A stretch of DNA of 64,000 bases from Euonymus europaeus (taxonomy: Eukaryota > Streptophyta > Magnoliopsida > Celastrales > Celastraceae), in contig OY756968.1 of the NCBI GenBank assembly GCA_963580455.1, forward strand, positions 24,893,996 to 24,957,995, in the 5' to 3' direction. Numbering within the stretch: the stretch's first letter is position 1; every line of letters begins with the position of its first letter. Of this stretch, positions 1 to 10,130 are shown in pieces. The notes under the pieces are model-generated. The model searched no databases, was not told the DNA's origin, and worked only from the letters and a program-made list of their open reading frames with translations. The position numbers were made by a program, and so were the translations under genes.

Positions 1-47
1 TGGCTAGTTGGTCTTGTTTCACCTAGTTAGCCGCGAAATGTGGTTTC

Positions 48-57
48 TTTACGTAAA
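48..57. other. TTTACGTAAA palindrome in most monomers
   Basis: This is a perfect 10-base palindrome, present in the majority of monomers. The central CG is a frequent site of change: TATGTA is the common alternative, and AGGTA and ATTTA variants occur in the first 5 kb and around 41-45 kb. Short dyad symmetries are known to be enriched in many centromeric satellites. A functional role here is inference. Confidence 0.8.
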
Positions 58-77
58 CGGTTTTATGAATATCCGTT
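56..77. other. AACGG / CCGTT dyad with 12-base spacer
   Basis: AACGG at 56-60 is the reverse complement of CCGTT at 73-77, with an AT-rich 12-base spacer at 61-72. The dyad partly overlaps the TTTACGTAAA palindrome, so the 30 bases from 48 to 77 are rich in symmetry. Monomers with ATTCG or ATCTG at 71-75 lose one base pair of the dyad. The arms are short, so chance cannot be excluded for a single monomer. Confidence 0.6.
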
Positions 78-90
78 GACTCCGAGTTCT

Positions 91-96
91 GAATTC
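91..96. other. GAATTC (EcoRI) palindrome, once per monomer
   Basis: GAATTC occurs at monomer positions 91-96 in nearly every unit. A few units lose it, for example GAACTC near 4,937 and 7,875. It predicts a 173 bp EcoRI ladder with occasional dimers. A second palindrome, GAGCTC (SacI), lies at positions 130-135 in most units but is lost in the GACCTC monomers that are common after 47.6 kb. Confidence 0.85.
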
Positions 97-146
97 GGTG
101 ATTTTTAGCTTGATTTCACACTACTTTTCGAGCTCTACAATCCTGG

Positions 147-148
147 TT
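147..148. other. hypervariable dinucleotide at monomer positions 147-148
   Basis: Between the conserved TCCTGG (141-146) and TTTCGG (149-154), the two bases vary far more than their surroundings. I see CA, CG, TG, AG, CC, TT, GG, AA, TC and CT. The three commonest include CG and its two deamination products CA and TG, which suggests a methylated CpG as part of the cause. The remaining states need other changes. The site works as a bar code for following monomer types through the higher-order repeats. Confidence 0.85.
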
Positions 149-762
149 TTTCGGATTTTGATTTCAGAACTCGTGGCTAGTAGGTCTCGTTTCACCTAGT
201 TAGCCGCGAAATGTGGTTTCTTTATGTAAACGGTTTTATGAATATCCGTTGACTCCGTGTTCTGAATTCGGTGATTTTTAGATTGATTTCACACTACTTT
301 TCGAGCTCTACAATCCTGGAGTTTCGGATTTTGATTTCAGATATCGTGCCTAGTAGGTCTCATTTCACCTAGTTAGCCGCGAAATGTGGTTTCTTTATTT
401 AAACAGTTTTATGAATATCCGTTGACTCCGAGTTCTGAATTCGGTGATTTTTAGCTTGATTACACACTAATTTTCGAGCTCTACAATCCTGGTCTTTCGG
501 ATTTTGATTTCAGAACTCGTGGCTAGTAGGTCTCGTTTCACCTAGTTAGCCGCGAAATGTGGTTTCTTTACGTAAACGGTTTTATGAATATCCGTTGACT
601 CCGAGTTCTGAATTCGGTGATTTTTAGCTTGATTTCACACTACTTTTCGAGCTCTACAATCCTGGCCTTTCGGATTTTGATTTCAGAACTCGTGGCTAGA
701 AGGTCTCGTTTCACCTAGTTAGCCGCGAAATGTGGTTTCTTTACGTAAACGGTTTTATGAAT

Positions 763-779
763 ATTCGTTGACTCCGAGT
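763..779 (+). other. CENP-B-box-like 17-mer in T73 monomers (first example)
   Basis: Monomer 5 is the first with T at position 73, reading ATTCGTTGACTCCGAGT. Compared with the mammalian CENP-B box core (TTCG, 4 bases, A, 2 bases, CGGG), 7 of the 9 core bases match. The mismatches are C for the central A and A for the third base of CGGG. The same variant recurs in many monomers throughout the array. Monomers with C at 73 lose the TTCG. CENP-B is mammalian, and its pogo-like relatives elsewhere need not use this site, so a binding role is speculative. Confidence 0.35.
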
Positions 780-3700
780 TCTAAATTCGGTGATTTTTAG
801 CTTGATTTCACACTACTTTTTGAGCTCTACAATCCTGGCATTTCGGATTTTGATTTCAGAATTCGTGCCTAGTAGGTCTCGTTTCACCTAGTTAGCCGCG
901 AAATGTGGTTTCTTTATGTAAACGGTTTTATGAATATCCGTTGACTCCGAGTTCTGAATTCGGTGATTTTTAGCTTGATTTCACACTAATTTTCGAGCTC
1001 TACAATCCTGGTGTTTCGGATTTTGATTTCAAAACTCGTGGCTAGTAGGTCTCGTTTCACCTAGTTAGCCGCGAAATGTGGTTTCTTTACGTAAACGGTT
1101 TTATGAATATTCGTTGACTCCGAGTTCTGAATTCGCTGATTTTTAGCTTGATTTCACACTACTTTTCGAGCTCTACAATCCTGGCGTTTTGGATTTTTAT
1201 TTCAGAACTCGTGGCTAGTAGGTCTCGTTTCACCTAGTTAGCCGCGAAATGTGGTTTCTTTACGTAAACGGTTTTATGAATATCTGTTGACTCCGAGTTC
1301 TGAATTTGGTGATTTTTAGCTTCATTTCACACTACTTTTCGAGCTCTACAATCCTGGTATTTCGGATTTTGATTTCAGAACTCGTGGCTAGAAGGTCTCG
1401 TTTCACCTAGTTAGCCGCGAAATGTGGTTTCTTTACGTAAACGGTTTTATGAATATTCGTTGACTCCGAGTTCTGAATTCGGTGATTTTTAGCTTGATTT
1501 CACACTACTTTTCGAGCTCTACAATCCTGACATTTCGGATTTTGATTTCAGAACTCGTGGCTAATAGGTCTCGTTTCACGTAGTTAGCCGCGAAATGTGG
1601 TTTCTTTACGTAAACGGTTTTATGAATATTCGTTGACTCCGAGTTCTGAATTCGGTGATTTTTAGCTTGATTTCACACTAATTTTCGAGCTCTACAATCC
1701 TGGCCTTTCGGATTTTGATTTCAGAACTCGTGGCTAGTAGGTCTCGTTTCACCTAGTTAGCCGCGAAATGTGGTTTCTTTATGTAAACGGTTTTATGAAT
1801 ATCCGTTGACTCCGAGTTCTGAATTCGGTGATTTTTAGCTTGATTTCACACTACTTTTCGAGCTCTACAATCCTGGTTTTTCGGATTTTGATTTCAGAAC
1901 TCGTGGCTAGTAGGTCTCGTTTCACCTAGTTAGCCGCGAAATGTGGTTTCTTTAGGTAAACGGTTTTATGAATATCCGTTGACTCCGTGTTCTGAATTCG
2001 GTGATTTTTAGATTGATTTCACACTACTTTTCGAGCTCTACAATCCTGGAGTTTCGGATTTTGATTTCAGAATTCGTGCCTAGTAGGTCTCATTTCACCT
2101 AGTTAGCCGCGAAATGTGGTTTCTTTATTTAAACAGTTTTATGAATATCCGTTGACTCCGAGTTCTGAATTCGGTGATTTTTAGCTTGATTTCACACTAA
2201 TTTTCGAGCTCTACAATCCTGGTCTTTCGGATTTTGATTTCAGAACTCGTGGCTAGTAGGTCTCGTTTCACCTAGTTAGCCGCGAAATGTGGTTTCTTTA
2301 CGTAAACGGTTTTATGAATATCCGTTGACTCCGAGTTCTGAATTCGGTGATTTTTAGCTTGATTTCACACTACTTTTCGAGCTCTACAATCCTGGCCTTT
2401 CGGATTTTGATTTCAGAACTCGTGGCTAGAAGGTCTCGTTTCACCTAGTTAGCCGCGAAATGTGGTTTCTTTACGTAAACGGTTTTATGAATATTCGTTG
2501 ACTCCGAGTTCTAAATTCGGTGATTTTTAGCTTGATTTCACACTACTTTTTGAGCTCTACAATCCTGGCATTTCGGATTTTGATTTCAGAATTCGTGCCT
2601 AGTAGGTCTCGTTTCACCTAGTTAGCCGCGAAATGTGGTTTCTTTATGTAAACGGTTTTATGAATATCCGTTGACTCCGAGTTCTGAATTCGGTGATTTT
2701 TAGCTTGATTTCACACTAATTTTCGAGCTCTACAATCCTGGTGTTTCGGATTTTGATTTCAAAACTCGTGGCTAGTAGGTCTCGTTTCACCTAGTTAGCC
2801 GCGAAATGTGGTTTCTTTACGTAAACGGTTTTATGAATATTCGTTGACTCCGAGTTCTGAATTCGCTGATTTTTAGCTTGATTTCACACTACTTTTCGAG
2901 CTCTACAATCCTGGCATTTCGGATTTTTATTTCAGAACTCGTGGCTAGTAGGTCTCGTTTAACCTAGTTAGCCGCGAAATGTGGTTTCTTTACGTAAACG
3001 GTTTTATGAATATCTTTTGACTCCGAGTTCTGAATTCGGTGATTTTTAGCTTGATTTCACACTACTTTTCGAGCTCTACAATCCTGGTTTTTCGGATTTT
3101 GATTTCAGAACTCGTGGCTAGTAGGTCTCGTTTCACCTAGTTAGCCGCGAAATGTGGTTTCTTTAGGTAAACGGTTTTATGAATATCCGTTGACTCCGTG
3201 TTCTGAATTCGGTGATTTTTAGATTGATTTCACACTACTTTTCGAGCTCTACAATCCTGGAGTTTCGGATTTTGATTTCAGAACTCGTGGCTAGTAGGTC
3301 TCGTTTCACCTAGTTAGCCGCGAAATGTGGTTTCTTTATGTAAACGGTTTTATGAATATCCGTTGACTCCGAGTTCTGAATTCGGTGATTTTTAGCTTGA
3401 TTTCACACTACTTTTCGAGCTCTACAATCCTGGTTTTTCGGATTTTGATTTCAGAACTCGTGGCTAGTAGGTCTCGTTTCACCTAGTTAGCCGCGAAATG
3501 TGGTTTCTTTAGGTAAACGGTTTTATGAATATCCGTTGACTCCGTGTTCTGAATTCGGTGATTTTTAGATTGATTTCACACTACTTTTCGAGCTCTACAA
3601 TCCTGGAGTTTCGGATTTTGATTTCAGAATTCGTGCCTAGTAGGTCTCATTTCACCTAGTTAGCCGCGAAATGTGGTTTCTTTATTTAAACAGTTTTATG

Positions 3701-4489
3701 AATATCCGTTGACTCCGAGTTCTGAATTCGGTGATTTTTAGCTTGATTTCACACTAATTTTCGAGCTCTACAATCCTGGTCTTTCGGATTTTGATTTCAG
3801 AACTCGTGGCTAGTAGGTCTCGTTTCACCTAGTTAGCCGCGAAATGTGGTTTCTTTACGTAAACGGTTTTATGAATATCCGTTGACTCCGAGTTCTGAAT
3901 TCGGTGATTTTTAGCTTGATTTCACACTACTTTTCGAGCTCTACAATCCTGGCCTTTCGGATTTTGATTTCAGAACTCGTGGCTAGAAGGTCTCGTTTCA
4001 CCTAGTTAGCCGCGAAATGTGGTTTCTTTACGTAAACGGTTTTATGAATATTCGTTGACTCCGAGTTCTAAATTCGGTGATTTTTAGCTTGATTTCACAC
4101 TACTTTTTGAGCTCTACAATCCTGGCATTTCGGATTTTGATTTCAGAATTCGTGCCTAGTAGGTCTCGTTTCACCTAGTTAGCCGCGAAATGTGGTTTCT
4201 TTATGTAAACGGTTTTATGAATATCCGTTGACTCCGAGTTCTGAATTCGGTGATTTTTAGCTTGATTTCACACTAATTTTCGAGCTCTACAATCCTGGTG
4301 TTTCGGATTTTGATTTCAAAACTCGTGGCTAGTAGGTCTCGTTTCACCTAGTTAGCCGCGAAATGTGGTTTCTTTACGTAAACGGTTTTATGAATATTCG
4401 TTGACTCCGAGTTCTGAATTCGCTGATTTTTAGCTTGATTTCACACTACTTTTCGAGCTCTACAATCCTGGCATTTCGGATTTTTATTT

Positions 4490-7400
4490 CAGAACTCGTG
4501 GCTAGTAGGTCTCGTTTAACCTAGTTAGCCGCGAAATGTGGTTTCTTTACGTAAACGGTTTTATGAATATCTTTTGACTCCGAGTTCTGAATTCGGTGAT
4601 TTTTAGCTTGATTTCACACTACTTTTTGAGTTCTACAATCCTGGCATTTCGGATTTTGATTTCAGAACTCGTGGCTAGAAGGTCTCGTTTCACCTAGTTA
4701 GCCGTGAAATGTGGTTTCTTTACGTAAACGGTTTTATGAATATTCGTTGACTCCGAGTTCTGAATTCGGTGATTTTTAGCTTGATTTCACACTACTTTTC
4801 GAATCTACAATCCTGGCATTTCGGATTTTTATTTCAGAACTCGTGGCTAGTAGGTCTCGTTTCACCTAGTTAACCGCGAAATGTGGTTTCTTTACGTAAA
4901 CGGTTTTATGAATATCTGTTGACTCCGAGTTCTGAACTCGGTGATTTTTAGCTTGATTTCACACTACTTTTTGAGCTCTACAATCCTGGCGTTACTGATT
5001 TTGATTTCAGAACTCGTGGCTAGTAGGTCTCGTTTCACCTAGTTAGCCGTGAAATATGGTTTCTTTACGTAAACGGTTTTATGAATATCCGTTGACTCCG
5101 AGTTCTGAATTCGGTGATTTTTAGCTTGATTTCACACTACTTTTCGAGCTCTACAATCCTGGGATTTCGGATTTTGATTTGAGAACTCGTGGCCAATAGG
5201 TCTCGTTTCACCTAGTTAGCCGCGAAATGTGGTTTCTTTACGTAAACGGTGTTATGAATATTCGTTGACTCCGAGTTCTGAATTCGGTGATTTTTAGCTT
5301 GATTTCACACCACTTTTCGAGCTCTACCATCCTGGCCATTCGGATTTTGATTTCAGAACTCGTGGCTAGTTGGTCTTGTTTCACCTAGTTAGCCGCGAAA
5401 TGTGGTTTCTTTACGTAAACGGTTTTATGAATATCCGTTGACTCCGAGTTCTGAATTCTGTGATTTTTAGCTTGATTTCACACTAATTTTTGAGCTCTAC
5501 AATCCTGGCCTTTCGGATTTTGATTTCAGAACCCGTGGCTAGTTGGTCTTGTTTCACCTAGTTAGCCGCGAAATGTGGTTTCTTTACGTAAACGGTTTTA
5601 TGAATATCCGTTGACTCCGAGTTCTGAATTCGGTGATTTTTAGCTTGATTTCACACTACTTTTCGAGCTCTACAATCCTGGCGTTTCGGATTTTGATTTC
5701 AGAACTCGTGGCTAGTAGGTCTCGTTTCACCTAGTTAGCCGCGAAATGTGGTTTCTTTATTTAAACGGTTTTATGAATATCCGTTGACTCCGTGTTCTGA
5801 ATTCGGTGATTTTTAGATTTATTTCACACTACTTTTCGAGCTCTACAATCCTGGAGTTTTGGATTTTGATTTCAGAATTCGTGGCTAGTAGGTCTCGTTT
5901 CACCTAGTTAGCCGCAAATGTGGTTTCTTTATGTAAACGGTTTTATGAATATCCGTTGACTCCGAGTTCTGAATTCGGTGATTTTTAGCTTGATTTCACA
6001 CTAATTTTCGAGCTCTACAATCCTGGTGTTTCGGATTTTGATTTCAGAACTCGTGGCTAGTAGGTCTCGTTTCACCTAGTTAGCCGCGAAATATGGTTTC
6101 TTTACGTAAACGGTTTTATGAATATTCGCTGACTCCGAGTTCTGAATTCGGTGATTTTTAGCTTGATTTCACACTACTTTTCGAGCTCTACAATCCTGGA
6201 ATTTCAGATTTTTATTTCAGAACTCGTGGCTAGTAGGTCTCGTTTCACCTAGTTAGCCGCGAAATGTGGTTTCTTTATGTAAACGGTTTGATGAATATCG
6301 GTTGATTCCGAGTTCTGAATTCGGTGATTTTTAGCTTGATTTCACACTACTTTTCGAGCTCTACAATCCTGGCATTTCGGATTTTGATTTCTGAACTCGT
6401 GGCTAGAAGGTCTTGTTTCTCCTAGTTAGCCGCGAAATGTGGTTTCTTTATGTAAACGGTTTTATGAATATCCGTTGACTCCGTGTTCTGAATTCGGTGA
6501 TTTTTAGATTGATTTCACACTATTTTTCGAGCTCTACAATCGTGGAGTTTCGGATTTTGATTTCAGAACTCGTGGCTAGTAGGTCTCGTTTCACCTAGTT
6601 AGCCGCGAAATATGGTTTCTTATGTAAACGGTTTTATGAATATTCATTGACTCCGAGTTCTGAATTCGGTGATTTTTAGCTTGATTTCACACTACTTTTC
6701 GAGCTCTACAATCCTGGTGTTTCATATTTTTATTTCAGAACTCGTGGCTAGTAGGTCTCGTTTCACCTAGTTAGCCGCGAAATGTGGTTTCTTTATGTAA
6801 ACGGTTTTATGAATATCTGTTGACTCCGAGTTCTGAATTCGGTGATTTTTTACTTGATTTCACACTACTTTTCGAGCTCTACAATCCTGGCATTTCTGAT
6901 TTTGATTTCAGAACTCGTGGCTAGAAGGTCTCGTTTCACCTAGTTAGCCGCGAAATGTGGTTTCTTTACGTAAACGGTTTTATGAATATTCGTTGACTCC
7001 GAGTTCTGAATTCGGTGATTTTTAGCTTGATTTCACACTACTTTTCGAGCTCTACAATCCTGGCATTTCGGATTTTGATTTCAGAACTCGTGGCTAATAG
7101 GTCTCGTTTCACGTAGTTAGCCGCAAAATGTGGTTTCTTTACGTAAACGGTTTTATGAATATCCGTTGACTCCGAGTTCTGAATTCGGTGATTTTTAGCT
7201 TGATTTCACACTACTTTTCGAGCTCTACAATCCTGGCATTTCGGATTTTGATTTCTGAACTCGTGGCTAGAAGGTCTTGTTTCTCCTAGTTAGCCGCGAA
7301 ATGTGGTTTCTTTATGTAAACGGTTTTATGAATATCCGTTGACTCCGTGTTCTGAATTCGGTGATTTTTAGATTGATTTCACACTATTTTTCGAGCTCTA

Positions 7401-10130
7401 CAATCGTGGAGTTTCGGATTTTGATTTCAGAACTCGTGGCTAGTAGGTCTCGTTTCACCTAGTTAGCCGCGAAATGTGGTTTCTTTACGTAAACGGTTTT
7501 ATGAATATCTTTTGACTCCGAGTTCTGAATTCGGTGATTTTTAGCTTGATTTCACACTACTTTTTGAGTTCTACAATCCTGACATTTCGGATTTTGATTT
7601 CAGAACTCGTGGCTAGAAGGTCTCGTTTCACCTAGTTAGCCGTGAAATGTGGTTTCTTTACGTAAACGGTTTTATGAATATTCGTTGACTCCGAGTTCTG
7701 AATTCGGTGATTTTTAGCTTGATTTCACACTACTTTTCGAATCTACAATCCTGGCATTTCGGATTTTTATTTCAGAACTCGTGGCTAGTAGGTCTCGTTT
7801 CACCTAGTTAACCGCGAAATGTGGTTTCTTTACGTAAACGGTTTTATGAATATCTGTTGACTCCGAGTTCTGAACTCGGTGATTTTTAGCTTGATTTCAC
7901 ACTACTTTTTGAGCTCTACAATCCTGGCGTTACTGATTTTGATTTCAGAACTCGTGGCTAGTAGGTCTCGTTTCACCTAGTTAGCCGTGAAATATGGTTT
8001 CTTTACGTAAACGGTTTTATGAATATCCGTTGACTCCGAGTTCTGAATTCGGTGATTTTTAGCTTGATTTCACACTACTTTTCGAGCTCTACAATCCTGG
8101 CATTTCGGATTTTGATTTGAGAACTCGTGGCCAATAGGTCTCGTTTCACCTAGTTAGCCGCGAAATGTGGTTTCTTTACGTAAACGGTTTTATGAATATT
8201 CGTTGACTCCGAGTTCTGAATTCGGTGATTTTTAGCTTGATTTCACACCACTTTTCGAGCTCTACAATCCTGGCCTTTCGGATTTTGATTTCAGAACTCG
8301 TGGCTAGTTGGTCTTGTTTCACCTAGTTAGCCGCGAAATGTGGTTTCTTTACGTAAACGGTTTTATGAATATCCGTTGACTCCGAGTTCTGAATTCTGTG
8401 ATTTTTAGCTTGATTTCACACTAATTTTTGAGCTCTACAATCCTGGCCTTTCAGATTTTGATTTCAGAACTCGTGGCTAGTTGGTCTTGTTTCACCTAGT
8501 TAGCCGCGAAATGTGGTTTCTTTACGTAAACGGTTTTATGAATATCCGTTGACTCCGAGTTCTGAATTCGGTGATTTTTAGCTTGATTTCACACTACTTT
8601 TCGAGCTCTACAATCCTGGCGTTTCGGATTTTGATTTCAGAACTCGTGGCTAGTAGGTCTCGTTTCACCTAGTTAGCCGCGAAATGTGGTTTCTTTATTT
8701 AAACGGTTTTATGAATATCCGTTGACTCCGTGTTCTGAATTCGGTGATTTTTAGATTTATTTCACACTACTTTTCGAGCTCTACAATCCTGGAGTTTCGG
8801 ATTTTGATTTCAGAATTCGTGGCTAGTAGGTCTCGTTTCACCTAGTTAGCCGCAAATGTGGTTTCTTTATGTAAACGGTTTTATGAATATCCGTTGACTC
8901 CGAGTTCTGAATTCGGTGATTTTTTGCTTGATTTCACACTAATTTTCGAGCTCTACAATCCTGGTGTTTCGGATTTTGATTTCAGAACTCGTGGCTAGTA
9001 GGTCTCGTTTCACCTAGTTAGCCGCGAAATATGGTTTCTTTACGTAAACGGTTTTATGAATATTCGCTGACTCCGAGTTCTGAATTCGGTGATTTTTAGC
9101 TTGATTTCACACTACTTTTCGAGCTCTACAATCCTGGCATTTCAGATTTTTATTTCAGAACTCGTGGCTAGTAGGTCTCGTTTCACCTAGTTAGCCGCGA
9201 AATGTGGTTTCTTTATGTAAACGGTTTTATGAATATCGGTTGACTCCGAGTTCTGAATTCGGTGATTTTTAGCTTGATTTCACACTACTTTTCGAGCTCT
9301 ACAATCCTGGCATTTCGGATTTTGATTTCTGAACTCGTGGCTAGAAGGTCTTGTTTCTCCTAGTTAGCCGCGAAATGTGGTTTCTTTATGTAAACGGTTT
9401 TATGAATATCCGTTGACTCCGTGTTCTGAATTCGGTGATTTTTAGATTGATTTCACACTATTTTTCGAGCTCTACAAACGTGGAGTTTCGGATTTTGATT
9501 TCAGAACTCGTGGCTAGTAGGTCTCGTTTCACCTAGTTAGCCGCGAAATATGGTTTCTTATGTAAACGGTTTTATGAATATTCATTGACTCCGAGTTCTG
9601 AATTCGGTGATTTTTAGCTTGATTTCACACTACTTTTCGAGCTCTACAATCCTGGCGTTTCATATTTTTATTTCAGAACTCGTGGCTAGTAGGTCTCGTT
9701 TCACCTAGTTAGCCGCGAAATGTGGTTTATTTATGTAAACGGTTTTATGAATATCTGTTGACTCCGAGTTCTGAATTCGGTGATTTTTTGCTTGATTTCA
9801 CACTACTTTTCGAGCTCTACAATCCTGGCATTTCTGATTTTGATTTCAGAACTCGTGGCTAGAAGGTCTCGTTTCACCTAGTTAGCCGCGAAATGTGGTT
9901 TCTTTACGTAAACGGTTTTATGAATATTCGTTGACTCCGAGTTCTGAATTCGGTGATTTTTAGCTTGATTTCACACTACTTTTCGAGCTCTACAATCCTG
10001 GCATTTCGGATTTTGATTTCAGAACTCGTGGCTAATAGGTCTCGTTTCACGTAGTTAGCCGCAAAATGTGGTTTCTTTACGTAAACGGTTTTATGAATAT
10101 CCGTTGACTCCGAGTTCTGAATTAGGTGAT
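4490..10130 (+). repeat. zone B: 2.7 kb segmental duplication, 17-monomer offset
   Basis: About 4,490-7,190 is repeated at about 7,428-10,130 with an offset of 2,938. That equals 17 monomers minus the three single-base deletions carried in each copy. Matched rare markers are CGAATCTAC (4,801 and 7,739), CCGCAAATG (5,911 and 8,849), TTTCTTATG (near 6,620 and 9,558) and CACGTAGTTAGCCGCAAAATG-type units (7,111 and 10,049). A 5-monomer step is nested inside it: the CTGAACTCG monomer at 6,391 returns at 7,255. Divergence between copies is low but visible. Confidence 0.88.
4801..9558 (+). other. six 172 bp monomers: three deletions, each present twice
   Basis: Single-base losses at CGAATCTAC (4,801), CCGCAAATG (5,911) and TTTCTTATG (about 6,620) are copied to 7,739, 8,849 and about 9,558 by the zone B duplication. 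They are therefore three mutation events, not six, and all came before the duplication. Confidence 0.85.

Larger units (their letters stand above)
1..173 (+). repeat. reference monomer used for position numbering
   Basis: The first complete unit serves as the coordinate system for positions quoted elsewhere. Landmarks are CCTAG at 22-26, CGCG at 32-35, TTTACGTAAA at 48-57, AACGG at 56-60, CCGTT at 73-77, GAATTC at 91-96, TTGATTTCA at 110-118, GAGCTC at 130-135, TCCTGG at 141-146, a variable dinucleotide at 147-148, and a second TTGATTTCA at 158-166. The most variable positions across the array are 7-9 (TAG, TTG, AAG or ATA), 52-53, 73-75, 124 (C or A), 147-148 and 160 (G or T). The rest is strongly conserved. 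Confidence 0.95.
1..4671 (+). repeat. zone A: 8-monomer series repeated three times
   Basis: An ordered series of eight distinguishable monomers occurs at 1-1,384, 1,731-3,114 and 3,288-4,671, so the offsets are 1,730 (10 monomers) and 1,557 (9 monomers). Tracer variants are TCCTGGTTTTTCGG (141, 1,871, 3,428), the CGTGCCTAG monomer junction (near 345, 2,075, 3,632) and TTTATTTAAACAG (near 386, 2,116, 3,673). Two filler monomers lie between copies 1 and 2. One filler, a second copy of the type-2 monomer at 3,115-3,287, lies between copies 2 and 3. The CGTGCCTAG variant is seen only in this zone. Confidence 0.85.

Noticed and set aside
50..58. Telomere-like or GT-AG intron-like words (TTTAGGTAAAC in some monomers)
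   Set aside because: TTTAGG occurs singly, never in tandem, as a one-base variant of TTTACGTAAAC. There is no exon context.
126..136. Pol III B-box-like stretch TTTTCGAGCTC
   Set aside because: It lacks the leading G and the final C in the right place of the GWTCRANNC core, and no matching A box lies upstream, so no tRNA-like promoter is supported.
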